Below are positions 31,985-43,399 of a stretch of DNA of 64,000 bases, piece after piece. A program made the position numbers and the translations under genes. Position 1 is the first letter of the stretch; each line of letters opens with the position of its first letter. Where the stretch lies: the NCBI GenBank assembly GCA_025618425.1, contig CM046842.1, positions 25,455,562 to 25,519,561 of the forward strand, read 5' to 3'. This DNA comes from Heliocidaris tuberculata (taxonomy: Eukaryota > Echinodermata > Echinoidea > Camarodonta > Echinometridae). Under the pieces are notes generated by a model. That model worked only from the letters and a program-made list of their open reading frames with translations. It ran no database searches and had not been told where the DNA came from.

Positions 31985-32058
31985 CTTTCCTCTCTCTCTC
32001 TCTCTCTCTCTCTCCCTTCCTCTCCTTACCAGCTCTCTCTCTCTCTCTCTCTCTCTCA
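31985..32058. repeat. (CT)n microsatellite
   Basis: Two CTCTCT runs separated by CCCTTCCTCTCCTTACCAG. The Arg/Glu- or Ser/Leu-rich ORFs crossing it are repeat artefacts. Confidence 0.9.
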
Positions 32059-32118
32059 ATTGTATGACACATGCTCCATGGTCAATTTCCTTCACTAAGC
32101 TCTTTCCTAACTTCAACC

Positions 32119-32276
32119 CAGGGTCCCGTTTCATAAAACTTGTTATCAGTAACGACTGCCACATTTCTATGACATACATGTATAATGCTCTCAGCCAATC
32201 AGATGCAAGGATTTCAGTAGCTTATAACAGCTATCGCAACTTGTTATTGATAACAGCTTTTTTGGAACAGGGCCCA
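32119..32276. repeat. MITE, GGGCCCTGTTTCATAAAACTTGTTATC family, second copy
   Basis: CAGGGTCCCGTTTCATAAAA and TTTTTGGAACAGGGCCC ends with the conserved core CTCAGCCAATCAGATGCAAG. Confidence 0.85.
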
Positions 32277-32336
32277 AGACCAAAACTCTATACAGAATCC
32301 TAACAGAAAACCCAATGGGCCAGTTCATAATTGGTA

Positions 32337-32628
32337 GCTTGTACGAATTCATCCATCCCCTCTTGCAGTTCATTTACAGTGGAACTTCGTTATAAAGAAC
32401 ACAGTTTACAAACTCTCGTTATAACAAGGTAATTTTGCCAGTCCCACTTCTTTGTATTCTGTTGGGTTTTTTTTAGCCCTGATATCACAAGGTTTCGATA
32501 TAAAGAGGTAATTTCCTTGGTCCCAAGGAGTTTGTTATAACGAGGTTTCACTGTATTTACACAAAAGCCGCAGCAGGGTTTTTTTGAGGCGGTTAATCGC
32601 TGCATGTACATGTATGTGGACGAGCCCT
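32337..32628. mobile_element. AGGCGGTT-family MITE interrupted by a pogo-like MITE (32377-32553)
   Basis: The outer element begins GTAGCTTGTACGAATTCATC and ends TGAGGCGGTTAATCGC...GTGGACGAGC. Inside it is a complete pogo-like MITE (CAGTGGAACTTCGTTATAAA ... ATAACGAGGTTTCACTG) flanked by TA on both sides. The order of insertion is therefore clear: the pogo-like copy is younger. Confidence 0.8.
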
Positions 32629-32699
32629 CACTCTGTATTCTGCAATCAAATGTAGAACATGCCTACTTTCATGGTCATTTTTTCTTTCTCCTAGAAAGG

Positions 32700-32803
32700 A
32701 GGGGGGGGGGGGGGCATTGGATATCATGTGCCTCTCAAATCACAAGGAGGGGAATGCTATCTCCTTATACCCCCCCCCCCCCCCCCCCCCCCCACACACA
32801 CTA
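32700..32803. repeat. Poly-G run and poly-C run about 55 bp apart
   Basis: A run of about 14 G (from 32700) is followed by a run of more than 20 C (from 32769) ending in CACACACA. The two runs are complementary. Confidence 0.9.
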
Positions 32804-32828
32804 ACTGGCACTACATAATGTAGGTTAA

Positions 32829-32997
32829 CAGTGGAATCTTGTTATAAAGAACACCGTTATCACAAATTCTCATTATAACAAGGTAATTTTGCTGGGCCCA
32901 CTTATTTGTATTCTATTGTTTTTTAGCCCTGATTTATAGCTTTTGATATAAAAAGGTAATTTCCTTGATGCCAAAGAGTTTTATCGAGATTTCACTG
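32829..32997. mobile_element. Pogo/Tigger-like MITE, fifth copy (diverged)
   Basis: CAGTGGAATCTTGTTATAAA ... TTATCGAGATTTCACTG, interior AGCCCTGATTTATAGC. Confidence 0.8.
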
Positions 32998-33217
32998 TAT
33001 GCATACACTCATTCACCTTCAAATGAATCCAATAAAAAAGCACAATAGTTCAATACTGTACATCAAATACATTTAACGTTTATTCGTTTTTGTTTCTAAA
33101 CTAGGCATATTTCAATCACTTCAACCCAGGACATGTTCATGAGTTCATGTTTTACACAAAATATAAAACTTCATACAAAATATACAAATGGTACATTTCA
33201 CACACTAATAGTATATA

Positions 33218-33692
33218 CAGTGAAACCTGTCCACAAAGACCACTCAAGGGAGACAAGAAAAGCGGTCTTTATGAGCAGGTGGTCTTTATGGACAGGTTCC
33301 TATAATACATGTTTCAATGAGAAACACTTTCCAAGGGAAACAAAAATTGTGGTCTTTCTATACAGGTGGTCACTAAAGCAGGTTTGACTGTATATTCATG
33401 TATCGGTATGATGGGGAACCCTAAGACTGTGCACCTACAACTGTAAGATTTGAACAAGTGTTATCATCGGTAGGTAAGAATTATCAAGTTTCAGAAAATA
33501 TATAGAACAGGAGAAAAATACAGTTAACTTTGCCTAAGTCGAATCTGTTGGGACCACAAAAAAATAGTTTGACTTATGCAAAATTTGACTTAGGAAATGT
33601 AAATAACACGTTTTGCATAGTTTGGTCAAAGAAACTGATTCGACTTGGGGAAAGTTCCACTTATGCGACTTCCAGTTAAGCGAGATTAACTG
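33218..33692. mobile_element. Two further TA-flanked MITEs of different families
   Basis: 33218-33390: CAGTGAAACCTGTCCACAAA ... AAAGCAGGTTTGACTG, flanked by TA on both sides. 33521-33692 (172 bp): CAGTTAACTTTGCCTAAGTC ... GTTAAGCGAGATTAACTG, also TA-flanked. Both fit the Tc1/mariner-pogo group by ends and target site but differ in sequence from the GGAACCTCG family. Confidence 0.8.
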
Positions 33693-34003
33693 TATACGAG
33701 TCCTTGTTGGTTACTGGTGATTTTAAGCTGACACGTCACTAACATCCAATACATTTTACATTGATTCTTATTACACTGTAAAAAAAAAAAATAAATAAAT
33801 TCTATCCTGAAGAGAAATGACGACCATGAGAATACAGTTTGTTTCTTCATTATATAAAATTTGCTTTAGAAAAATGGTTTTACAACAAATGCTCTGGCAA
33901 CGATTGCTCCACCGGTTATGTACGTGTACACCAACCAAACTCTAAACTTCAATCCTAACTCTAACCCTAAATCTAAACCTAAAACCTATCCATAACACAT
34001 GAC

Positions 34004-34588
34004 TAAATGAATAGTGGTTTTGTATGAATAGCAGTCCTTCTACATGTACATAGCGAGCAAACCACAGACAAATTACCTCGCTATTCATGACTTCCGTTCA
34101 TAAGGACCACTATTCATAAATATTCGTAAGGACCGCTATTCATAATGCAAGTTAAATGAATAGCGGTTTTCTATGAACAGCGGTCCTTATGAACAGCAAG
34201 CGGACCTGCCCTGAATGAGGTAATCTAGCAAATTTAAGAAAATTGATTCTTGCTCAGTGCAATTTTGTTGTCTGTTTTTAACTACCGCAACAGTGAATGT
34301 TGGACGCAGTCCCGCATAGGCAAGGGCCTATGAGTGACGTCAACCATTATCCTGACCCTGTATCGGGGTCAAAATAAAGCACAGAGCAATTATTGTCACC
34401 AGGGAATGTGTCAAAGTATACTATTAATACATGGTTGGGAGTGCGTTAGTGCGATCCGGCAACACAAAGGTTTTTATCGTGGTGTACTAATGCACGAGGC
34501 GTAGCCGAGTGTGTTAGACACCACAATAATTAACCTGCGTGTTGCTGGATCGCACTAACGCACGAACTCACAACCATGTATTAATAGT
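34004..34588. repeat. Two palindromic repeats (34004-34210 and 34420-34588)
   Basis: The first repeats TGAATAGCGGT / ACCGCTATTCA on both strands. The second folds with ACTATTAATACATGGTTG against CAACCATGTATTAATAGT and TGCGTTAGTGCGATCC against GGATCGCACTAACGCA. Confidence 0.75.
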
Positions 34589-34599
34589 TTTATAAAACA

Positions 34600-36205
34600 G
34601 GTCTACAATCTTAGTGTTTTCTTACAATCTTAGTGTTTGATCCGGATTAGCCGTGCATTAGTCCCCTCGCCATGCATTAATACTTTTTTTTTTTGCACGG
34701 TCACATGGTGTTATTTGACCAATCAGGATGGCTACATTCTTGAACCTGTTTTATATTACCAAATAAAGACCAGGGTTTAGTACTGAATTTGTGTTTCTCC
34801 ACTATATAAAAATATGCTTTAAAAATTTGAATAGGCAACAATCGAGGTATAATAGAAAAGATTATAAAGATTGCATATATCCCATGTTTTTTTTATATGT
34901 TTTATGAGTATCACTATCAATAACATAGATATTTTGTGCCATTGCAGTGTTGGCCTATACATCAGTACATGTATTGATCAAAATTTCATCTAGACACATG
35001 TGACAAAACTGACATAAATATATTCATTCTCATTCTTTGGCTGGCAGAAATTACCAAGCTGAGGGTGATTGTAAGAACTTTATAAACAGTAAATATTTCA
35101 TTTCTATATTATATTTTGTCTTTACTACAATATGGCAACAAACATGGCATATAATTGAGTTGATAAACTACCACTCGCGTGATAAGTATATTTCACCTTG
35201 ATCTAGAGAACATACTGTATATTCACAAAGTTCTAAAAACATACAGTGTAGCTAAGAATTCAAACTGAATCCTGTACTACATTTCTATTTTATAGGTTGG
35301 CTTTGAACAATATGGCAACAAACGTGGCATTTATTGAGTTGACAAAGTAACACTGTCATGATAATAAACATTTATCTTAAAGTTTAACCAAGAGAAAATG
35401 TTCAAAAAGTTTTAAAAACATAGCTACATATAAGAATTCAAACTGAATACTGTACTACTTCTAAACTTCATTGATGTGTAATGTCACATATACCTTGATA
35501 AACCAAGTTTCTAAACTACATTGTACACTTACATCTACTACATTGGGTTTTTGGAAATGCTGGCAACAGTGCAAATTCATTTATGTAACTTCATATCAGG
35601 GACAGATTTTTGTTTAAATGAAACTGGCTGCTACAAAACTGTTGGTTGATACCACCAGGCTGAAATTCAGATCAAATGCAAGCTCTGCAAATAAAAGTCA
35701 CTGATCTGTACTGATCGGGGTGATGTTCCGAAATAATAAGAAAAGAAATGAAAGTAGAAGGATAGTGGATGGAGCAGCAAGAAAGAGAGACACTGAGAAA
35801 GAAAAGAGGGGGTGGGGGAGGAAGGAAGGTGAGGAATCACTTCAAGAGTACATTTCATTTTTCATCTCATATTAGTGATCTTTGCAAGCAGTGTTACAGC
35901 AGACCTGCCAACCCTGAAACCCAACAAATAGGGACAAATGACAAGGCAGAGGCTGAACATCGGAACATTTCTGAGTTTCCTATACATTACTACAGACTGA
36001 TTTTTGCAAAAATAGGGACACAGCGGTAGAAATGGCTCTTTCTTTTACCAAAATTCGGGATTATCCCTGTTAAATAGGGACAGTTGGCAGGTATGTTACA
36101 GTCACAAATAAATCACCCCCAACTTGACATTCATTACCAACTTTGACAGGAGCTGCAGAATTCTTGCATCGCAGGTGCCTTTAGTGTGCATGTGAGTCCT
36201 ACATG
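34600..36205. other. Intergenic stretch with no supported gene
   Basis: It includes a T run near 34685 and a direct, diverged duplication (about 35090-35280 and 35286-35470) in which ACAATATGGCAACAAAC(A/G)TGGCAT recurs. Otherwise nothing recognisable. Confidence 0.45.
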
Positions 36206-36213
36206 CATATTAA

Positions 36214-36602
36214 AGGGATTCGGTAACTTTGTGGAGGCTTGATTTAATAAATTGTTGAATTTTAATATATATCTGTCTTGTATAATGATGTTCAGAAGGA
36301 TAAATAAATAGCCAGGCACAGAAAGGTTTTCAAATATATATTATTAAGATATCTATGACTGAATACTCCCATTTACGAAAGTGGATGGCCATACGCTTTG
36401 GTCTAACACTGAGTCTATGGGGGGGAAATGAGTCTGGCATTTCCGGTCACTTGCATATGTTTACTTTTGTGAAGCACATGTTGATTTTGAAGTGCTTTTT
36501 TTTTTCCTGGGCTTCATTCTTACACCATATTACATACACTGATAGCATGGAAGGCCAGGCAGCTCAGATTTTATCAAGACTCTACAAAGTTACCAAATCA
36601 CT
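36214..36602. mobile_element. T2/Kolobok-like MITE, AGGGATTCGGTAACTTTGTG family
   Basis: TTAA (36210-36213 and 36603-36606) flanks AGGGATTCGGTAACTTTGTG ... ACAAAGTTACCAAATCACT. An inverted relative lies at 48485-48888. The interior contains CTGCCTGG / CCAGGCAG-type and CACATG segments shared by both copies. Confidence 0.85.
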
Positions 36603-37175
36603 TTAAAGGGTTTCAGCATTTGGTGAAAACTAACTTTCCTGATTTTTCCCTCATGGAATTTCAATTAAAATTCCAGGGTCATTATCAAGGAGGCATTTTA
36701 CACACTAAAAAGCCACCATCATGATAGCAAATCATTCGGTGGGTATATTGGTTAGAAATATCGCTAAGACAAAATATAAGAAAGTGACTACTTTTTTGGC
36801 CATCCCCTGGTTTGATCCCCTGATTTCCAAGATAGCCGGGAACCCTGCAAACGAAGAGCACACAAGACATGCAAGACAGACAAGAGAATGTTCCAAAGAA
36901 GACATAGGAAAAAAAATGCAAGCATCGCTAAATGATGTTAAATTTGACCTGGTAAGATAGGCAAAAGAGGATATCAATGCCCAAAGCAGCATTAAACAAG
37001 GATATATCTCTTCACAAAAAATTGTTCTCTTCAATGAAACTTTGGCAAACCCTGGCAAAAAAAAAAAGGCTACAGCTTCAGGCTTCCTCTGAGATGAGGG
37101 TGAAATAGGGAGACATGTTTTCAACGTGACAGAAGAAGAACAAGTGAATGAGTAAATTACGCAATGCGTAATAAA

Positions 37176-38057
37176 TGTCCCCGCCGGAAGTGCAGATCTG
37201 TGGAAATTAACTAGCCTGAACCTTAAAACTTCAGTGAAAAACTTTAGTGAATAAAATAATAATGTTACTGCATGCAAAAGAAGAGAATACCAACAATGCA
37301 TGTATACAACTGAAATATAAAAATGAAAACATTGTGAACCTTCAGCCATTTTGAATAAATTTGCATAAATTTGCATGAATAATGAATTTCAAAATTCTGT
37401 GTAGAAGTTTGGAAGCCCCCACCCAGCCCTATCAGATAAAACAATCGGAATAAAAATCCGATGTGAAATAGAGGAGAAGTAGCATTTTTCGTCAATTGTG
37501 AATAAATTTGCATAAATTTGCATAATTAATGAATTTCAAAATTCTGTGTAGAAGTTTGGAAGCCCCCACCCAGCCCTATCAGATAAAACAATTGGAATCA
37601 AAATCCGATGTGAAATAGAGGAGAAGTAGCATTTTTCGTCAATTTTGAATAAATTTGCATAAATTTGCATAATTAATGAATTTCAAAATTCTGTGTAGAA
37701 GTTTGGAAGCCCCCACCCAGCCCTATCAGATAAAACAATCGGAATCAAAATCCGATGTGAAATAGAGGAGAAGTAGCATTTTTCGTCGATTTTGAATAAA
37801 CTTGCATAAATTTGCATAATTAATGAATTTCAAAATTCTGTGTAGAAGTTTGGAAGCCCCCACCCAGCCCTATCAGATAAAACAATCGGAATCAAAATCG
37901 GCCAAGAAATGACGGAGAAGTAGCATTTTCTAACATTTGAGCACACACGGACAGACGGACGGACGGACGGACGGACACACACACACACACACGCACACAC
38001 GCACACACGTACGGAGCCCGTTTCATAGTCCCCTCGCGAACTTCGTTCGGCGGGGAC
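37176..38057. mobile_element. 882-bp element with four 147-bp tandem repeats
   Basis: Bounded by TGTCCCCGCCGGAAGTGC at the left and CTTCGTTCGGCGGGGACA at the right, an imperfect inverted repeat. The core (about 37354-37935) is four head-to-tail units; GGAAGCCCCC recurs at 37411, 37558, 37705 and 37852, i.e. exactly 147 bp each. The right side has (ACGG)n, then (AC)n, then a hairpin-forming GTCCCCTCGCGAAC / GTTCGGCGGGGAC end. No ORF. This may be a satellite-bearing non-autonomous transposon. Confidence 0.75.
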
Positions 38058-38171
38058 AAAAAGAGATGCATGATACATACCAAGCATGTTCGAGATCGAG
38101 AGAGGAAATACAAAAGGCCATGGTGCAAGCTTGAAATGATACTACACCTTGTTCAACATCAGATTCTCCCC

Positions 38172-38678
38172 AACCAGAAACGTTCGGGACATCAAACTTT
38201 CGCGACTCTGAACCACTCGCGAAATTCACGAACAGTAACCCATTGAGACAATTGACCACATTTTGTGGTTTGCCTCAATAACTTTTGATTCAGAGCTCTA
38301 CAAAAATATACCACATACATGAGTAGAAAGAGCAAAAACTTCTGCACACACTATGTCCATTTTTGTTTCATGACCATATTACTTTTGATGAAGGGAGTTT
38401 TTAAAACAAGAATAAGCTTCAAAATCCTTAAATTGGCAACACTTTGAGAGGTTCAAAATCATGATTTTTCTTTAAAATTGGCAATTTTTCAACTTTTCAA
38501 CAAAATGTTTAACCATGTATATTGTTTTCAAAAACACCACACCTTAGTAGAACCATGTAGCACTAAAAGAAAAATATTATTGTTGCCAATTTGAAGAACA
38601 AAATGTGATCAATTTAGCCCTTAAATAATTCCTGTCCTGAAAGGGTCAAATACACATGAAAGTTTCTGATTTTACAGT
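38172..38678. repeat. GAAACGTTCG-family MITE split by another repeat
   Basis: The left part AGAAACGTTCGGGACATCAA and right part GAAAGTTTCTGATTTTACAGT match the ends of 394-584. The middle (about 38239-38650), starting CCCATTGAGACAATTG and ending CCTGAAAGGGTC, is foreign and interrupts it. Confidence 0.6.
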
Positions 38679-38879
38679 AAGTCAGTCACTGGACAATGCA
38701 AGGAATGTCACTTGAACATTCATTTACACTGCATTGATATCAAGCAGGAATTGATCTCCATGTAATCAAAACATCCATGGCAAGATCAACAACATGCCAT
38801 CAAAGTTGACATCTGTAGATAAAGCTGGGGCAGATGCGAAGGTAATTTCGCTACGTAAGACATAACATTCATATATTTT

Positions 38880-40370
38880 TAACAGGAACACTACGGGGAA
38901 GAGGCCAAGATACACTGAGCACTGCAAATAATTATCTACCATCAACATATCCTATCATAAACTCATAGTGAAACAGAAGAATTATTCAAAACTCAAAGTA
39001 CACAGAACGTTTAACTGAGAGACGATTCTCTATCTGTTGAAGGAAGAAGAAACATGATTTAATTTTTTTTACATGGAGGAAAACCAAGGGCCAGGGAATG
39101 CAAGAATGGCACGTAGCATCAACAAATCTTGTCGTAATCTCATAATAAAACTGAAGCCTTATTTAGCACTCAAAGTACAGAGAATGTTTAATAGTGAGAG
39201 ACAATTCTCTGTCTGTTGAAGGAATAAGGAAACTTGAAAAAAAAAAAAATTGGGAAAAGAAGCCAGGATATGCAAGCACTGCCCATAATTATTTGTATAT
39301 CATCGAGAAATCTTGTTCAGCACTCAAAATTAAAAGAATGTAGCTAAACTGAGAGACAAATCCCTGTCTGGTGAAGGAACATTTATGGAGGAAAAGTAGA
39401 AACCAGGTTATGCTAGTACAGCCCACAATTACCTAAACAACATTAGAAAATCTTGTAATCTCATAATGTAATAGAAGAGTGGTTCAGCATTTGAGGGGAA
39501 TAGAATGTCAGCGAAACAGTGAGACGATTCCTTTTCAATTGAAGGAAGAAGAAACTTCTTTTTTTGAATGGAGGAACACAAGAGGCCAGGGAATGCAAGC
39601 ACTGCTCATAACTATTTGAGCAACATCAAGAATTCTTGCTATTGTCGTGACACAGAAGACTTTTTCAGCACTAAAAATTAACAGCATGTAGCTAAACTGA
39701 GAGACGATTTCGCGTTTGTTGAAGGAAGAAGAAACTTTAAACAAGAAATGGAGGAAAACAAGAGGGCAGGGTATGCAAGCACTGCCCACAATTATTTAAA
39801 CACCATTAAAAATCTTGTAATCTCATAGTGTAACAGAAGACTTGTTCAACATTCGAGGGAATGTAGCTAAACAGAGAGACAATTCCTTGTTTGTTGAAGG
39901 AAGATTAAAAAAAAAAATTTTAATGGGCGAAAAAGGGGACAGCGTATACAAGCAGTGCCCATACATGTAACTATGTTGATAACATCAAGAATTCTGCCCA
40001 TTGTAGTGAAAAAGAAGACTTGTTCAGCACTCACAATTAACAGAATGTAGCTAAACTAAGAGACGATTCCCAGTCTGTTGAAGGAAGAAGAAATGTTGAA
40101 AAAGGAGGAAAACATGAGGCCATGGTCTGCAAGCACGGCAAATAATTATCTGCATATCATCAAGAAATTTTGCAGTTATGTCATAGTGACAAAGAAGACT
40201 TGTTCAGCATTCAAAGGAAATAAAATGTCAGCAAAAGTGAGAGACAATTCCCTCTCTGCTGAAGGAAGAAGAAACTTAAGGGGGAAAACGGGGAAGGGAG
40301 AGGCCAGAGTATGCCAGAACTTCTCGTAACTACAACATCAAGAAATCCTGTCACTTTCTCATTGTAAAGC
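38880..40370. repeat. Tandem array of eight diverged units, about 155-184 bp each
   Basis: The motif GTTGAAGGAAGAAGAAAC recurs at about 39036, 39215, 39370, 39538, 39718, 39893, 40077 and 40258. Each unit also carries GGCCAGGGTATGCAAGCACT-, ATCTTGTAATCTCATAGTG- and AACTGAGAGACGATTC-like blocks. Units are clearly diverged and contain scattered deletions, so the array is old. No coding frame is conserved across units. Confidence 0.9.
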
Positions 40371-40779
40371 ATATTGGACCTCTTCAACCCTTCAAGGGTT
40401 CCTCAGGACTTACATGTAGCATATGAGTGGATGAGATCTGATGGAAAGTTTTGCAAGACAAATCCCAAGGCATGTGCTGGGGCTACGTAACCTGCTGCTA
40501 TGAAGAACTCCTATTACCCGATGATTGCCGGAAAGTGGCACGGCCTGGTCTCACATATCGAATACGAATGCAGCATATTGCACTGGCAATGACTGGATCT
40601 GTGTGGTACATGTACATACATGTACGTGATGGATTGCCCTATACTATATTGCCTTGAACTTGTAAACATCATTCTATGAATGTGTACAGTGTAGAAAGAA
40701 GATACAAGGATAGGAGCACTTCAAAGGTCGTAGGAACACAGTCCACCAAGGAGTAGAATATGAGTTCAGGAAGAATCTT

Positions 40780-41195
40780 GAATTTGACAGCTCTTGCTTC
40801 ATGCAGGGCATGAGCACTACGAAATGAATGCTGTTTGTAGGTTTATTTCTTTGATTTGGAACATCTTCAAGAGAGATGCTGCAAGAATCACAGGCTTTAA
40901 AACTGAAAAGGCTCAGAAATTGGCCAAAAATGCCTCTGACCACCACAATGCATGGAAACTACTGCAGATATTGTATCAAGGTGGACTTCGTTAACTGCTC
41001 CTTCCGTACATTGGGAAATGTCTAGCAGAAGGAAGCAATCTTACGCCAGAGGGTTATCTTTGATGGAGCAAAGGAGCACAGAACAAGAACTACGCCTACT
41101 TCCAAGAGCAGATACTAACGAACACACAGGCAATCGGGACTTTGCGGAAAGGGCTATGGCCAAACTATTCAAACCTTATTGTGGCTGGTAAGTTG
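40780..41195 (+). pseudogene. Decayed ORF, copy 1 of a two-copy duplication
   Basis: Matches 41345-41765 with an offset of about 565 bp but has a stop after GGLR (GGTGGACTTCGTTAACTG) and frameshifts. See copy 2 for the protein. Confidence 0.75.
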
Positions 41196-41344
41196 AAGTA
41201 GTGTAGGCAAACAGATTCATTTCATTTTGAATGGATACAATTATTTTTTGATCAAAATCTGCAAGAAAGGAAAGAAAAAGTTGTAATAACTTTGTAACTG
41301 TAATCACATTGGATTCCTGTATTACTCCATTACGGGACAATCTT

Positions 41345-41838
41345 TAATTTGACAGCTCTTGCTTCATGCTAGGCATGTGCACTACGAAATGATTGCTGTT
41401 CATAGCTTTGTTTCTTTAATTTGGAACATCTTCATGAGAGATGCTGCAAGAATTACAGGCTCTAAAAAAAAAACTGAAAGGGCTCAGAAATTTGCCCAAA
41501 ATGCCTCTGACCACCACAATGCATGGAAACTACTGCAGATATTGTATCAAGGTGGACTGCGTGAACTGCTCCTTCCATACGTTAAGAAATGTCTAGCAGA
41601 AGGAAGCAGTCTTACGACAGAGGATTATCTTCGATGGAGCAAAGGAGCACAGAACAAGAACTATGCCTATTTCCAAGAGCAGATACTAATGTACACACAG
41701 GCCATCAGGAATTTCTGGAAAGGGCTACGGCCAAACAACTCAGACCTTATTATGGCTGGTAAGCTGAAGTCCTGTAGTCACGGAGACTCATTTCATTTTG
41801 AATGGATGAATATTATGTTTTTTGAGAAAAATCATTAA
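41345..41838 (+). pseudogene. Open 159-codon remnant, copy 2; unidentified transposon-associated protein
   Basis: A continuous frame from 41359 encodes DAARITGSKKKTERAQKFAQ..., DHHNAWKLLQILYQGGLREL, ...EDYLRWSKGAQNKNYAYFQE and FWKGLRPNNSDLIMAGKLKS. The segment is like a region of large uncharacterised proteins found repeatedly in marine invertebrate genomes, but I cannot name the family. An A run within the SKKKT stretch marks an indel relative to copy 1. There is no start context, intron or continuation after 41838, so it is probably a fragment. Confidence 0.5.
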
Positions 41839-42699
41839 GGAAATTTGAGTCAAAGGAAAGAAAAAGTTGGAATACCTGAGTGTGTAACTGTAAAGTACAT
41901 TGCATTCATGTTTTACTCCATCTATGTGTTAAACGTGCCTCATTGTATCACCCTTTAAAGTCATCTAGTTTGTTATATTTGTACGTTACATGTGTATGTC
42001 TACAATTATAAGTGGGTCTTCTATTCCTCATACTCAATCCCTTCTTGATTCTCTAAACTTTCTTTGTCCCTTTCATCCTGTCTTATCTTAGTTTTCTTTC
42101 CCTCTCTTCATTGTATCCCCTTCCTCGGCTACCCAAGCCCTCTTTTATTCTTTTGTGTTGTAAATTGCAAGAAATACCAGTACAATTCTTATAACTATGG
42201 GGTCGAATAGCCAAGATCTTTAAAGATCTTTAATCTCGGTTCCCACTCATTGATGTCCCTTGTTTTTTCTTACAATTGCTATTCTTTACTGCACTTTTTT
42301 ATGTTTTCATATTCTAAATGTATAAAATATATATGACCATCATGTGCAATTATGCACTTTTATGACTTTTATGTTGAGTGAAATAAAGAATCTAGAATCT
42401 TTAATCTTTAATCTTTAATCACTACACAAGCACTTTGTTATTTTTCATTTTTCCCGCCAAAATAAAATGGTGTCGGCAATGGGAGCCAATTTAGGGGCCG
42501 AACCCACCTCAAGGCCAATGGAAGGAGGTTTTCAGGTGATTAGGAAACTAAAAATGGCAAAGCAACACTTCAGGGAGGGAGGCCTTAGTGACGTAAAAGA
42601 TCCGAGAGCTGACTCTGAGTCAGATTTCTCCTTTTCAACCGCCAAGCCAAAAAGGCTATTGCAGATGACTTACAGGTACTTCTGTTACCTATAGACAAA
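41839..42699. other. Intergenic; TCTTTAATC microsatellite, no clear gene
   Basis: Near 42395-42420 is a short ATCTTTA repeat. A 75-codon frame at 42467-42694 (MVSAMGANLG...DPRADSESDF) is acidic at its end and could be an N-terminal transposase scrap, but nothing supports that beyond position. Confidence 0.35.
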
Positions 42700-43025
42700 A
42701 ACAAGATATTGAACACCTTGAGTCAAATGAAAATAAAGAAAGACACTGAGAAGGCATGCAGGGCTCCACCTGATTTTATCAAATTTGTGAGAGCAGGTTC
42801 GAGACTGCTGGTGAAATGTGAAAATGAAAAGCAAAGGAAGCCTCGTCTCAGCTTCTGGACAGTGGCAATATCCAGGTAAAATACTGCCTCAAAGCCAAGG
42901 GCATCATTTTCGGAATCTCTGTAGAAATAACTGAAGCTGAAATCCAGAAAGAACTTGAAAAAAAGTAAAGTAGTGAAGGTAGAAAGAATGAAGAAGAAGA
43001 CTGAAGGGGAATTTAAACCTCTGAA
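42700..43025 (+). pseudogene. Remnant of non-LTR retrotransposon ORF1-like (nucleic-acid binding) protein
   Basis: Across two frames one reads QLLDSGNIQVKYCLKAKGII, FGISVEITEAEIQKELEKK, stop, then SKVVKVERMKKKTEGEFKPL. This is the layout of the gag-like ORF1 region of several non-LTR families (a KGVI...xxEIxxEL...VVxVxRxxKK.xGE pattern). Frameshifts and a stop show it is dead. Weak similarity; treat as tentative. Confidence 0.45.
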
Positions 43026-43399
43026 ACCATGATCATTCTCTACATATGGGGATTTACATATCTTTCCCACATGGGTGTGCCCACCTTATTCCTGTATGAT
43101 ACCAATATGGGAATTTATATCACTTTCCCACATGGGTGTGCCCAGCTTATTCATCTACATATCTTACCCGTATGGGTTTGCCCAGGTTGTTCTCATCTGA
43201 TGCCCAGATGGGCATATACAAATCTGATTGTATATCAGTCCTACTTTGAGAAAACTGAGTGAGGTGCTATCCAGGAAAATATTGATGCTTAAATTAAAAT
43301 ACAATATGGTGCATCAAAACTGCATTAACCCTTAGAGAACTTGTTTGTTGGATTAAATAGGAATCTCATTCAGAAATGGTTAAATAATAGACGGTCTGT

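Noticed and set aside
31812..32303. 163-codon plus-strand ORF
   Set aside because: It spans a pogo-like MITE end, a CT microsatellite and a GGGCCC-type MITE; no protein similarity.
36732..37376. 214-codon minus-strand ORF
   Set aside because: No domain, hydrophobic composition from AT-rich DNA, no splice signals, and its 5' end lies in the 147-bp repeat element.
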